Shown here: piece after piece, positions 34,442-46,779 of the stretch
Layout of the letters: each line of letters begins with the position of its first letter
Numbering within the stretch: the stretch's first letter is position 1
Source: Lobosporangium transversale
Lineage: Eukaryota > Mortierellomycota > Mortierellomycetes > Mortierellales > Mortierellaceae
NCBI RefSeq assembly: GCF_002105155.1
Contig: NW_019029030.1
Location: 239,943-303,942, forward strand
DNA length: 64,000 bases
Direction: 5' to 3'
The notes under the pieces: generated by a model
Databases searched by the model: none
The model's input: the letters and a program-made list of their open reading frames with translations, nothing else
What the model was told of the DNA's origin: nothing
Made by a program: the position numbers and the translations under genes

Positions 34442-34783
34442 GACTTGGCTAATTCCTCTTTCTTTATGTCACTATGTTACTAAGTTTGAGTACAATAGGA
34501 AGACAAAAGGATGTATTAGCCCCGATATCTGTGTTTCCTAAAGAATTACGCGTCAGCTCCTATATCAACAAAGCAGAAAAAAAAAAATTACGCGCGATCT
34601 GATAAAAGCAATTTTTAAATAAAATAAAGGCTTTCGATCTTTTCTTTTCTTTTTTTCTTTTTTTTTTTTTTTTTATTTTTTTTTTTGGAATCTCTGAAGC
34701 CATCCCATCATGCTGAAGAAGAAACACCAAGCATTGAAATATGATTTTGTGATTATCTACTCTTTCGATTCTTTATCTTTCTG

Positions 34784-34816
<33 letters not shown>

Positions 34817-34947
34817 CTTCTTCCTCTATTTTCTTCCATTGCTGCTCCTGTGCGTTCCCTAGTCTCATATCCTTTTTCCTTTTCCCTCTTGCCTTGTATA
34901 TCCCTCCCCGCTCTTTGCAACGTTGCAGCACCAGGCAGTCTGTACAC

Positions 34948-35524
34948 ATGAATCTTTCAGTTCGACTGAAAAACTTGTGGTTTAGTTTTAAGAAAAAGCG
35001 AAAAGAGAAGCAGCGGAAGGATCATGGAAATGAGGAGGAGGAGAGGAAAGGAAAGTGGGAGGAGCAGATAATAGATGGCCAAGTGAATGATGCCAAACAA
35101 GAGCGAGAGGAGCATTTACGTCTACAATTACTGCTACTACAAGAACAAAAGAAACGAGCTAAAGAGCGACCCCGAGATTTGCTGCTGGAGCCTCGAGGGA
35201 TGAGTGAATGTCTTCAACAAAGACTGTTCAATATCCAACGGGAGCTTCAAAATCTTGGACCTCGATATAACCGAGCCCGGACAGACCATGAACGACGAAA
35301 GATTGAACAGGAGGAGTTCCTTCTTCTCGTACGCCTTTATAAAGTAAAGAAAGTGCTTCAGAAAACCGCTCCGTGCGGCACGCCCTGGGTAATACTCCAT
35401 GTTTGTATATCAGATGACACTGTTTATAATTTTTAATGGCACGATAAACTGACCTGACTGAACATCATCATCACTTGCTTTCGTTACATAGTTCGAATAC
35501 AGTGACTTGAATGTTGCAGAATGA
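34948..35524 (+). CDS. Tandem paralogue B: basic N-terminus, charged helical protein
   Basis: Unrecognised family. Exons 34948-35388 and 35492-35524 join in phase 0 to 157 residues. The start RLKNLWFSFKKKR and the C-terminal block RRKIEQEEFLLLVRLYKVKK match copy A, 1.3 kb upstream. The middle is shorter and lacks copy A's Gln-rich coiled coil. The second exon adds only ten residues beginning FEYSD. Both copies are highly charged, with no cysteines to speak of and no secretion signal. The conserved ends with a divergent, repeat-rich middle suggest a short N-terminal amphipathic/basic segment and a C-terminal helix as the functional parts. Function unknown. Confidence 0.7.
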
Positions 35525-36728
35525 GTTCCTGTGAGGGATAGATAATAATAACATGCGTTCCTTTGGAGGACACAAAGCCGTGTTTTTGATTGAGGAAATA
35601 CATAATTGGTCGTTTATTGGTTGCTGCTTAATTTACCATGTCATTTCTTATCCAGTTAAAATTAAAAAGGCTAATTTAAACCCACGTACGATAACACTCT
35701 CATTATTGAGGATGTCTCTATCTGTCATCTGTTTCCAAAGCTTGTCTTAGACAAGCGATGAAAGTATTGGAGTCCGTTGCAGCCATGCTATGACGGCTTG
35801 TTGTAGCTGATGGTCAAGTACAGGAACTTTTTTTGTGCTTGTCAATCGAAGAACACAAAATAATACACACAGAAAAGACTGAACGAGATCAGTCAACACC
35901 CAAATGGCTTTGCGAATAAAGAACCAGAGTCTCGTGTGCTACTCGTTTCAAAGGATGGTGGCAAACCCTCCAAGCGACCATAATAAATAATTCTGGCAGT
36001 AACGGTTTTATTATAGTTCAGCCTTTTACCTATTTTTTTCTATCGAAAATTCATGATTCATAATAAATACATCTTTCGTTACTTATTTTAGCCCTATGCA
36101 CATTCCACGCGTGCTTTTCCCAAAGTACAGCGAGTAGTTTACTCTCTGAAAATGATATGAAAGCTTTGCTGGTTTGGTGGCAAGGGGATAGTTTTACGAC
36201 TGCTTTTAGTGAGTCGATTCAGGAAAACACGATCCTTGATGTTCATATGCGTAATGAAGGTGAACGTTGCTGCGTTTCACAAGTCCGATCTTGATATTAT
36301 TGGATAAATTTGAGCAATACCATGCATGCTGGGGCCTGAAAGATGATTGACCATATTTGAATAGGCCAGAGGAAAGTCCGGTAAAGACTCATAGCAGTTC
36401 TGATGTGCATATTGACCATCAAATTTGGGATAGGGGTTAAAAGCCTAAGCGGGCCATCTAATAGCTAATTCCTACCAAAGTTTCCTAGTTTCCTTCAGAA
36501 TAGCAAAAGCTCGTTCATTTTTACAAGATAAACGGATGATTAGAAGCCTTGGAGCTAGAGCAGCTATAGTTTATTACTATGTAAATACGTATAGTGTATT
36601 CTTACTTCTTAACTGAGTCCCACTCCAAGCTCAAATTGCTACAAACTTCGAGCATAGACAAAGGTCTTGCTATTTGGGTTCCATAGCGACCCTTGCATCT
36701 TGTTCTTGTAACATTCAAGAGTATTGAA
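35525..36728. other. Intergenic, no supported gene
   Basis: AT-rich, no open frame with splice support. Given the NTPase remnant just to the right, this stretch may contain further decayed coding sequence, but I cannot demonstrate it. Confidence 0.4.
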
Positions 36729-37638
36729 CTATTTAACCTTCGGGATAGCTTTGATATCGATGGTTATTTCAGCATTGTCATCAAAGTTCCTGGCCTTAAA
36801 GCAACGGTTGCCTATCCGTAGCATGCGTCGTATATAAAGCTCGAACATTACTCCTTGTTCTCTAGTTGTACCTTTGATGAGCCGATGCAATATATAATCC
36901 AAGTATTGTCGTCCGCTGCATCATACACCTTTTCCATGATATAGTTAGAAGCCCATATTAATCGAAATTTGCTATCATCTTCTATCGGATAACGGTGAAG
37001 AAGTCGGCTACTGTAATATGGTGAATCTTTATCCTCTTCAAAGTATTTAAGTGTCATCAATGGGTCGTTCAGGCTGTCGAGAGCTTGCTGAACGCGGCCA
37101 AATGGATATCTTTCTGCTTCTGCTCTCACTACTTTTTTACAAAAATCCTCGGGGAGTAGAAACTCAGTATTTTCAGCGGCATCTCGAGGATATACCTTGG
37201 CACTCCACCAATCAACTCATACAGGTGTTCCGTAAGATCCTCAGAGACCTCTTGAAAGGCTCCAATCTTGCCTCTGCATTCTTTTAACCCATCTAGCTCC
37301 CACGGAGCCATGTAGTGTATCCACGCTACTCTCTTCTTGATTTCTTTATACAGACTGTCACCAGAATACAAAGTTCTTGGTGTCACTGAAAAGATAGTCC
37401 TGGCATCCAAGCGTTATGGTGCTGATGAGCTGTCGACTAGGAACCAAGTATTACGTAATTGCGAGAAGGGCATGAAATCCTCTATGTCCTCCATATCGAA
37501 CAACAGATCGTCCACCGAAACCATAACGCATTGAAGTTTCCTTTTTCTGGATGATGATAATAGATAGGTCTTCCTCATTGTTAGTGGCAAGCATCCGAAT
37601 CGAATAGACCTATCAGAAAAGCTTGTATATAATCTCAT
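36729..37638 (-). pseudogene. Remnant of a CRN/RHS-type P-loop NTPase gene
   Basis: Three reading-frame pieces on the minus strand read in order like the C-terminal half of the NTPase domain found in Crinkler and trypanosome RHS proteins. Recognisable segments are NTWFLVDSSSAP, TIFSVTPRTLYS, VAWIHYMAPWEL, the family hallmark LYELIGGVPRYILE, and a closing MFELYIRRML block. Breaks: an in-frame TAA at 37414-37416; a frame change near 37131-37140 inside an A-run; and a stop at 36848-36850 with the family C-terminus continuing in another frame to 36729. The Walker A part and the CRN header are missing, so the copy is truncated at its 5' end as well. I regard it as dead. Alternative: unrecognised introns could remove some breaks, but no good GT-AG pairs surround them. 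Confidence 0.7.
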
Positions 37639-38622
37639 TCTTCCTTAATCTGATTATGACGAGTCGAACACGCCAATTTCAAATTACCCTCGCATCCTCT
37701 CTCTCCACACCCAAAAACTCACCAAAGTCTAAACACTGTAGTCTAGGAATAGAGTCAAATTAATAAATATATTTAAACATGGCGTGTCTAGCTAGCTCAG
37801 AGTGAACAGATTTATTTGCATCAATGTATTGGATGAGGAAGTACTTCAAAGGCGTAAAGGATACAGCCATAAGATTTTCCATGAAGCTTAAAATGATGAT
37901 ACAGAGTTATATGACAATGGCAAGTCATTAACGGATACATGATGAGGTAACCAACGTTGAAAGGATATCCTCACCAGCTGTGTATGCCTCAACCGCTCCC
38001 CTGTCAATTCTCGTCCTAGTTTCTAGTGTCGCTTGCCCATCCTACAATATTTAATTGGAAATGATTATCCAGTAAATATTGAAACTGTGCAATGATATGG
38101 CAAGGCCTTTGAAGTTGGTACATCGTTACAAAGACGCCGCTTTTGCCTTCATTTTCGGCGGAACAAGAAGACAGCAGATCAATCAAAGGGTGAATGATGC
38201 GATTTCACCAGGATGACCCACAGCTTGTAGGCTTTTCTTTTGCAGGAGGCTCCGCGTGCAGGATGATGATGCTAGTTCATTTGAGTGGCGCTGAGAGACT
38301 GGGGGAGACCCCAATGAAAGTGCTCGGAGCGTCCGGGGCCACACTGTTTCTCCTTTACATCCTTCGACTAAAATCTTAAAAGGCTAGTTCCTGAACATTG
38401 TATCAAACCAAACAGCATACTTGCAGCTTTATGATTGCTTTCCTCCAAAACCCCAGTATTAACCCATTGACGCTTAGGACGTGAGCAGCTATTACTGCTG
38501 GCGGATCGTGTGCAGATTGATCAACCTTGTTAACCAACACTTATGATATCTCTCTTTTTTTTTTATATTTTTTTTATAAAAAAAAAAAAGGTCTATGTTT
38601 CATTCTTTTAATAATAACAGCT
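37639..38622. other. Intergenic, no supported gene
   Basis: No coding support on either strand. A T-run followed by an A-run (about 38549-38590) marks the spacer next to the TMEM19-like gene's 3' end. Confidence 0.45.
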
Positions 38623-40134
38623 TCACCAAAGAGTCTTCGTTGCAAGGTACCCAGTGGCGAGAGAAACGATCAAGGATGAGAAAAAGTTGACCTGATGGTT
38701 ATCTAAAATATCAAGTCCAGAAATGTCTTTGACCTCATCACCCTTTTCTGCAGGCTTATACGTGATCACCTTATTCTTGGTCGAGTACTTGGATTTTTGC
38801 ATAGTCGCTCCCATAAGTGAATCAAGCTAAGGTGTTCGTCGCAAAAAAAAAAAAAAAAAAAAAAAAAAAGTAGACTAAAGTTAGAAGGGTTTGCAGTAGA
38901 TCTTTCTTTTTTAATATTATTATTATCCTTTCTCTCCTTCTACTCTTCTCGGTTATATCGTACCAAAGATCCAAAAAGCCCTGCTCCTGCTCCCGCAGCA
39001 ATGGTCGCGAGAAAGAACCTGGGATCTAGGGATGATACAAAAGTTTCCAGTCCGCTCCATCCTTTGCTGAATTGCCATAAGCTAGGAGTTTCGAATGCTA
39101 ATTGAACAATCATACTAAGAGTAGCTGTGATACCGATAAAGTAACCACCAGCAATCGAGGCTTTCAATCCCAAAAATGAAACACCTCCATTCGTGCCAGG
39201 AGGAACCTTCTTGAAGGTCGTGATTAATGTTGGCCATGACTTGTTTAAAATTCCCAATTCACTTGACCACTTTTTTTTATAAAAAAAAATAAAAGAATAA
39301 TAATAAAAATAAAATAAGTCTAACCAGTCCTTATGTCAGTTCGAATGTTTTTTTCTTTTTCTTTTTCTTTTTCTTTTTCTTTTGGTCTTACAGTGTCCCC
39401 GTTGCAGCAGGCATAATGTCCAATGTACGAAAAGAGTATGAATGTAGCTCGTGGGTCTGTGAAGAAAAGGGTTGCAGGTCGAGATTCTGTTGTCCAATAG
39501 ATATACTGGAAAGCCAGTGCCAATGCTGTGCCTGTAGCGCCATTTGAAAACACTTGTGTAGCTGTTCTACCACCGCCCTCTTGATGATCTTCCTAATGTT
39601 GGATTGAAAAAAAAAAAAAAAAAAAAAAGTCGTCAGTAACAATTGAAAATTGTATTGCATTTTATTATCATTATTACTGTTAATACTATTAATTCGGACT
39701 TACCTCGAGTGTCTTCTTAATCTGTGATTTGTACTATGTAAGAATTATAATATAATTTGAAAGCGCAGTTAGTCGACTGGTAAAAAATAAAAAAAGATAG
39801 ATCGATAGAATAGCTGGACTTTTCAAATTATCTATTGCTTGCTATTGCTATATTCATATAGCGCTGTTGTTGCTATTGTTGCTATTGTTGTCATTATTTT
39901 CTTTACCTTGGTCATCCGACTTGATGACAGATAAAAGGCCAAAAGGACAGAGCCAAAAACATAAGGAGAGTTGGTGAAAGTGCCCATTCCAACTACAGTG
40001 GCTGCCAGAGCACCTGATGGGGCGAGTGATCTCTTACTAAGACCATGATAAGCGAGAAATGCACAGAGAGCTGCTGGTTTTAGTAAACTAGAGACAGCCA
40101 TCCCCGAGGGTAGAAGCGAATTGCTCGAGGACAT
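38623..40134 (-). CDS. TMEM19: TMEM19/DUF92 integral membrane protein
   Basis: Five exons on the minus strand join in phase: 40134-39907, 39733-39704, 39592-39392, 39269-38964 and 38826-38623, for 322 residues, close to human TMEM19 (336). Family features: SLAPSGALAATVVG, FYLSSSRMTK, EGGGRTATQVFSNG, WSSELGILNKSWP, the signature KKVPPGTNGGVSFLG, LLDSLMGATMQ and DILDNHQVNFFSSL. Several hydrophobic helices span the length. Plant relatives in this family (VTE5/VTE6) phosphorylate phytol or phytyl phosphate; whether the fungal protein is a prenyl-alcohol or lipid kinase is only inferred. A longer in-frame start at about 40269 exists, but its extra residues are low-complexity. The second exon is only 30 nt. 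Confidence 0.88.
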
Positions 40135-40322
40135 GGAAGAAGAATCTGGATCTTTATATTTTCTTTTGATGAATGATTTAAAGCATGAGACAGAAAAAAA
40201 AAAGAATTTAAAGTAGGGACAGTTATATCCGTGCTGTAGCACAGACTTTTTCGTGTACGGAAATCTCATCGTATATTTAATTGCAGCACAGCTTTTTACT
40301 AATTTTTTGCTTCTAACCGAAG

Positions 40323-43300
40323 TTACTGATGAAGAGTATCCACTTCTCCAGCCTGCTCTGCCAACTGATAGAACAAGGAGTTTTTCCTCTTGAGCAACTC
40401 CTTCGGTGACTCGTACTCCTGTACTCGACCCTTTTCCAAAACCAAAATTTTGTCCGAATCCATCACAGTCTTGATTCGGTGCGCAATTGTCAGAATCGTC
40501 CTGTCTTTGAACTCCATACGGATGGTTTTTTGGATCAAATCATCCGTCTCTACATCCACAGCTGCAGTAGCTTCATCCAGTACAAGCACTTTAGTCTTGC
40601 GAAGCAATGCGCGAGCAAGGCAAATCAAGGAGCGTTGGCCCACTGAGAAATTCTCGCCGTTCTGAGCCACCTCAAACGACAACCCACCAGCAAGCGATGA
40701 AATATAATTCTTTAGATGCGCACGTTCCAAGGCCTCCCATAGATCTTTATCCGTGCACTCCTCAAAGGGATCAAGGTTCTCTCGTACTGTACCCGCAAAT
40801 AAGGTTGGGTCCTGTGGGATGATCGATAAATGTTGACGCAAATCCTTTAACCCAAGAGTTGAAATATCAACACCATCAATCTCGATCGATCCACCACTAC
40901 CGGCATTCATGTATACCTGATGATCGACTGGCAAGGATCCATCATTCGAAGGATCGCTAGCTCGAGCCCAGTAACTATCTGCAGCCTCAATGATCCTGAA
41001 GAGAGCCAATGTTAGAGAAGACTTTCCAGCCCCGGTACGGCCCACAATACCAACTGACTCTCTTGGCTCTACCGTAAAGGACACATCTTTAACAACCAAA
41101 TCGAGTCCTTCGCGATAGCGCGCACTATAGTCCTTGAAGACAACCCGTCCCTCGGCTGGCCAATTCGGCGGCAAATGCACATCGGTCTCTACAGGAGCTT
41201 CAGTTGGCTTTTGTGAGTATTCATCGACACGCTCAACCGAGACCAAGATGTTTTGAATCTCATTCACAGTTCGGACAAGATAGTTAATGAATCCAATCAT
41301 ATTGAGTGCGTAGCTCAGTGCCAGGCCCACAAGACTGGGATCCAGCTTGTCGGCATTCATTACAGCCAAAGTCGCAGCAATGTAGACAGTTATAGCTCCC
41401 AAGCTCTCAAGTCGAATCTGGAGCCATCGGTTGTTGAGATTGTAGGCGTAGTAACGATTAACGATCACATCTTCTCGCTGTTCATTTTGATGGATGAACC
41501 GCTCCTGAAGACCACGCATCACACGGATAGTAGAGACTCCTGTTAAGGACTCGCTAAAGTGTTGGTATAAAGGCGACTTGGACACAGAGTTTAGTCTCTT
41601 CAAGGAAGAGCTGCTCTTGATAAAATAGTATTGGATGCCAAAATAGACCATCATTAGTGGCGGGATCGCAACCAAGAAGATCGGAGTTGAGTAAGCAATG
41701 ACAAAGAGTGTGCCTCCAATGATGGACATGAAGGCGAAAAGATCGTTCCACTCCTCTGGGAGTTGAGTGTCAATTGCATCGATATCGGACGAGAAGCGGT
41801 TCACAATACGACCCATCCTTAATATTAAAATTGCGGAAAAAATCGTTTTATAAATAAAATAAAATAATTAAGAACAGGTGCTTTAACAATTCCATGGTAA
41901 CCGTTTTTCTTTGGGAAATATACATATAAACACGCATATTGGAGGAGAGTAGTTCGCAAATCCAAAGAGACTTACGGAGTGACATCAAAGAAGCTCATAG
42001 GCAATCGCAAGACACGAGTCAAAAGGCGATCAAAAAGAATCTTGGAAGCCCGGATACCACACACAACTTCAGTCACATAGTTGACTATAACATCCAGGCA
42101 CATATACAACGCAACAAGCTGCCCGTAGCCGATCAGATAGTACGAAGCAGGGCGGGGCTCCTGTCCTTGCTTCTCTCTGTCTTCTGTATCGCTGATCCAG
42201 TAACGGAGCCAGAAATTAGTACCGATATGGCATCCCTCCGCCAAAATGAAGAGGATAATACAGAACATTGCGTTGCGATAGGAGCTACAACAATCACAAC
42301 AATCACAATATGTTCATATAAAAGGTTAGTACAAGTTGAGAAATAAACCAATGCATTCTACGCATTTCTGTAGATGCACATTGAGAGATCAAGTATATAA
42401 ATGATAACTTACGCTGCCTGTGCATAGATTGATAAAATCTTCCAGCTGACCCTTCCGACTTCCATCTTTTCATCCGCAATCAGCTCACCAGAGTCATCCG
42501 TCTCTTGAATACCATCTTCTCTAGCTTTTGAAGCGATGGGTTCCTCTGCAATTGTATTGCGTTCACTAGCATCGCCTTCAGAATCACTATAGATGTCGAC
42601 GTTGCTGATGCTACTATTGGCAGATGCAATAGATTCCTCGGTAGCCGCAGTATTATCACCATTCTTATTAGTATCTTTTTTACCAAGCAAGAGCTCTCTC
42701 AAGGTGGAGTGCTTGCTGTTGCTGGTGCTGTTACTCTTCCTCTTTTTCTTTCCTTGAGTCGAGAAATCTTTGATGAGCTGATAGAATGCACCGCGTTCCT
42801 TCATGAGCTGCTGATACTCCCCTTTCTCCGAGATGGTACCTCCCTTGAGCAACACAATCTGATCAACGTGCTCTAAATGGTGAATTCCATGGGTCACCAA
42901 GAGGCGAGTCTTGTTCCTGAGTAGGCCTTCAGGTCCGACCAGGTTCTGCCATAGATGTTGGCTCACATGGGCATCCACAGCACTCAATGGATCATCCAAC
43001 AAATAGATGTCTGCATCTTGGTAGGCAGCACGGGCCAATGACACCCTTTGCTTCTGACCACCTGAAAGGTTGATACCACGTTCACCAATCTCGGTCATAT
43101 CACCTGCAGCTAAAATCTTAAGATCAGGTTGAAGACCCGCTGCATATATGATCCTATCGTATTTTTCCTGATCAAATGGTTTTCCAAACAAGATATTGTC
43201 CCGGACAGTCGCATTGATAATCCATGCTTGTTGAGGCACATATGCGATATCGCCATAGACTGCGACAACGCCCTCTAGTGCCACTTTATACATCTCCCCC

Positions 43301-45870
43301 ATGACAGCTGCGAGCAAGGATGATTTGCCTTGGCCAATACGACCAACAATAGCAGTCAAACTACCCTCCGCGATCTGGAGTGTGATATTGGATAACGTAG
43401 GCCGGACAGTAGGCAGATTCCTCGCAGTGTTCGCAAGGAGAGGCTGTCGTTCACCTTCGTAAGTCTCAGTTGTTCTCGCTGAATCATCAATGGCGGATTC
43501 CGCTGGCTTCTCCCATGCAAATGTTCCATTTTGAATATCGATCGCCAAAGCAGGATCTCGTTGGCCCTGCGAGCCGTCGCTGGATGGTGGCTGTCGACTA
43601 TATCGACGGACCGTCGTAGTGTCGATTTCCTCCATCAACAAGAATTTCTGAATACGTTTCATAGCTACATTTACTGCAATGGCTTTAGAGATCATATGGG
43701 CAACCAATCCAAGGGGTCGATTCATGATACCGAATAACGCAATACTGACGAACACAACTTCGGATGTCATCTTCCCAGGAGTCATATTAGGCCCTCCAAC
43801 GGTTGAATACACCCAAAACGTGAACAATGCCATCAGAAGCGTAACTGATGAGAAGACAATTGTTAAGAGTGACCGAATAGTAGCAAGGCCCTTAAGAGCC
43901 TTCAGTTCCTTTGCACGCAATGCATCGATCTTCTTGCGGAATGGCATTTCCCTAGTAGAATAAGTCAGAGCACATTTTTTCCGATTAGTTTTTTTTAAGG
44001 GAAGAAAAAAAAAAAAAAAAAAAAAAAGTAATAGTAAAGAAATATTTCAATTGCTTTTGATTTTGAAGTAAGTACCAATGATAAAGCTTAACGATCTTGA
44101 TGTTAGAAAATAGTTCAGTCATAAGACGAAGTCGGCTGTCCATCCATTTGAGCTGATCATCCTGGAATCCATTCATGAAGGCAGCCATCTTGGTTTGAAT
44201 AGGTACAAGGATGGCAAAGACTGCTAGACCTGCAACAAACGACCATCCAAGCAACCGGTAGAGGAGGTAGATCGCAATAGTAAGCTCGAAACTTTGAGTA
44301 TATATATAATAATAAAAAATAAAAAGTATCAAATTAAAGAAGGTTACAAGGCAGTTTCAAATGGGAGGGTAAAGAGAGTACTTACGGTACAGATATCAGT
44401 AGAGGCAAGTATGTGCTGGCTTCGATCCATTTTTCTGCATCAACTGCCATGTGATTCGTGATCTCACCCAAAGTACTCGATTGCCTGGCCTTTGGAGACA
44501 GTTTCAAAGCCTTTCGGTAGATCATTGCAACAGTGGCAGCGCGAGCTTGGATTCCAAGCTCTATGTTGAGTAAGAAAGAATAACAAAGGATGAACGTATT
44601 ACCAATGTTGGAAAGTAACATGGTGGCCGTGATCGCCAACCCAATCTTGAGGGGCGGCGGCGCTCTTCCTTCCTGTACCGCAGTTGAATAATCTTCAATG
44701 AACCGAAGCAATTGTCCAAACAAAAGTGGTGAAGCATAAAGCATAGAGAACCCCACGAGACGAACTAACAGCATGAAGGCGGTCTCCTTCTTGTATGCAC
44801 GCAAGACTGCCCAGAAAAAGGAGGGCTTCTTTTGTTTCCTGGCTGCGTTTGTTTTAGCCTGTTCCCAGAATGCTGCCACAAGATCATAGTTAGGCTTGGT
44901 ACGAAGTTTAGGTGGGTCCATGTTGATCAGATCATCACCAGTCAGGGGTCGAGATGCACCAAGTGAGATGATTCGCCCATAGTATGCAAAAGAGAATTGG
45001 TAGAACAGGTTCGCTTGCTGCTGATCGCTCAAATTCTCCTTCTCTCGTGCAAGGCGTTGCACCCGAGTGTGCTGACGAGGGAAGGCCTCAAAAAAGAAAG
45101 CAATTGCCAGAGCAATAGTATAGTATTTTATGAAATTGAAGAGCATCACAGGCCCAGCATCGTCTTGGTCTCCGAGATACCCAGAGGAGATGTACAGGGT
45201 AGCCACACTGGTCAAAAAGGAGATTAGGTAGAATGTGAACAGATAGTCCGAAGAGCGGGACTCGTATCTGTGTTCAAGTCTGTTGAGCGGAATGGCAGTT
45301 ATCTATTATTCAATATACCAATGTCAGTATGAGCCAACCGATCGGATCAGTTGGGGCAAAAAAAAAAAAAAAAAAAAAAATTAAAAGGAGGTTAATTGTT
45401 TGTAAATATAAAATTCAAATGATTCCGTTAGCTCTTTCATCAATACTGTGGCATAATTTTTTTTTTTAAGCAGCAAACGTTACCCATGCTATAAGTGTCA
45501 GAATGACACCTACAAAGAGTCCATGGTTCCATCCGGTCGTGTTGCTGCTCAAATTAACAGCCAAGATCAGCAAAATTACACATGCTGTGGCGATGAAGAA
45601 TTGTGATGGCCAGTAAATCAAGTTTGTGCGGCCATATCCGTGGGGCGTACGATGCAGTCGAAGCCAACGCATTCGGATGAGGAAAGTAAAGAAGGCGATC
45701 ACAGCGGGCAGACCAAGTAAGGTCAAGAAGCCACCATGATCCAAGAGGAAATCAATCCAAACCTTTGTGGGATCATTGAAAGTGAGAGTGTCCGCTGAGG
45801 AAAAACGAGAGATTGAGTGTAAAGATGGCGGGTCGAGACGTTTATGGTTCCATATAGATGGATCTGTCAT
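40323..45870 (-). CDS. ABCC (MRP/YCF1-type) full-size ABC transporter
   Basis: ATP-driven exporter of the multidrug-resistance-protein family; fungal members load glutathione conjugates or metals into the vacuole. Six exons join in phase: 45870-45484, 45302-44386, 44291-44076, 43951-42413, 42284-41976 and 41817-40323, for 1620 residues. An N-terminal hydrophobic TMD0-like region (exon 1) precedes TMD1, NBD1, TMD2 and NBD2. NBD1 has Walker A GRIGQGKSSLL, signature LSGGQKQR and Walker B IYLLDDPLSAVD, with Asp in place of the catalytic Glu, as usual for ABCC. NBD2 has GRTGAGKSSL, the diverged signature FSVGQRSL and LVLDEATAAVD with the Glu present. An acidic, Ser-rich linker follows NBD1. NBD2 carries an extra Ser/Asp/Gly-rich insert of about 30 residues before the IEIDGVDIS strand. 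All key residues are intact. Confidence 0.95.
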
Positions 45871-46480
45871 TGGATGGGAAAAAAATGTAGTACTTGTTTA
45901 CTTGTTTGGCGCTGTTGCTGGCTGTTGCTGCTGCTATCGTCAAGATGTTGAAGTTGCTGCAAAGTTTGGGGTGCTACCAAGACCGAATGATACTTTCGTG
46001 AAGAGAAGAAAAAGAGAAAATAAAAGAAAAAAGCCCTTTTATTTATTTTCGATCCGCAGCCATTTTTTACAGCCACAAAATCTCCCGCAGCAAGTAAAAC
46101 AAATTCGCAGCAAAAGGTTCGATTCAAAAATACGCTATACCTTAGTCACTTCAACTCATATTCTCTCACTAAAAACATTTAATCAACCTGTAAACAAACA
46201 TCCCATCTCTCCCACGATGCGCCGTGGGCACAAATGACTAGGCTCACAACATCCAAGCGCCGCGTTCTGAGTATCAGCGATGTGTAGTGTACATGTTTGG
46301 GCGTGGCTTTTGGAATATTGTAATAGCCGAACTCATTGGAGCAAAACTAAACAAAAATATCCATATCTCCTGAAGTCCGGTCCACCCTTATTATTTTACT
46401 TTTAATTATGGCGCATTGGCTTGGTTAATTTATAACTATCATGAGGCTTTTCAGAACAAAAAGTATATTATATACTGCGC

Positions 46481-46509
<29 letters not shown>
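45871..46509. other. Spacer between the ABCC promoter and the Arb2-like gene's 3' end
   Basis: Contains the upstream region of the ABC transporter and a T-run of about 30 (46483-46511) that abuts the stop codon of the next minus-strand gene. No gene supported. Confidence 0.5.
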
Positions 46510-46515
<6 letters not shown>

Positions 46516-46734
46516 AGAGGGATCTTTAGTGCCATAGTCGGATGGCTCTGGATTGGGCTCCGATAGCTGTGGCGAGGATGACAATGTTGATATAACGGCT
46601 GAGGATGGACCAGCATTGAGTGCATTGACCTCTGCACGCGAAGGGATGTCATCAAATTGGTCGACTTTTGCTTTTAAGAATCTAAACACTTGCTTCACCG
46701 CAATTCCAGGCACAGAGTCGTGGTCAGAAGCTAT

Positions 46735-46779
<45 letters not shown>

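Noticed and set aside
38194..38379. 61-codon plus-strand frame near the TMEM19-like 3' end
   Set aside because: No motif and no extension through splicing; left as intergenic.
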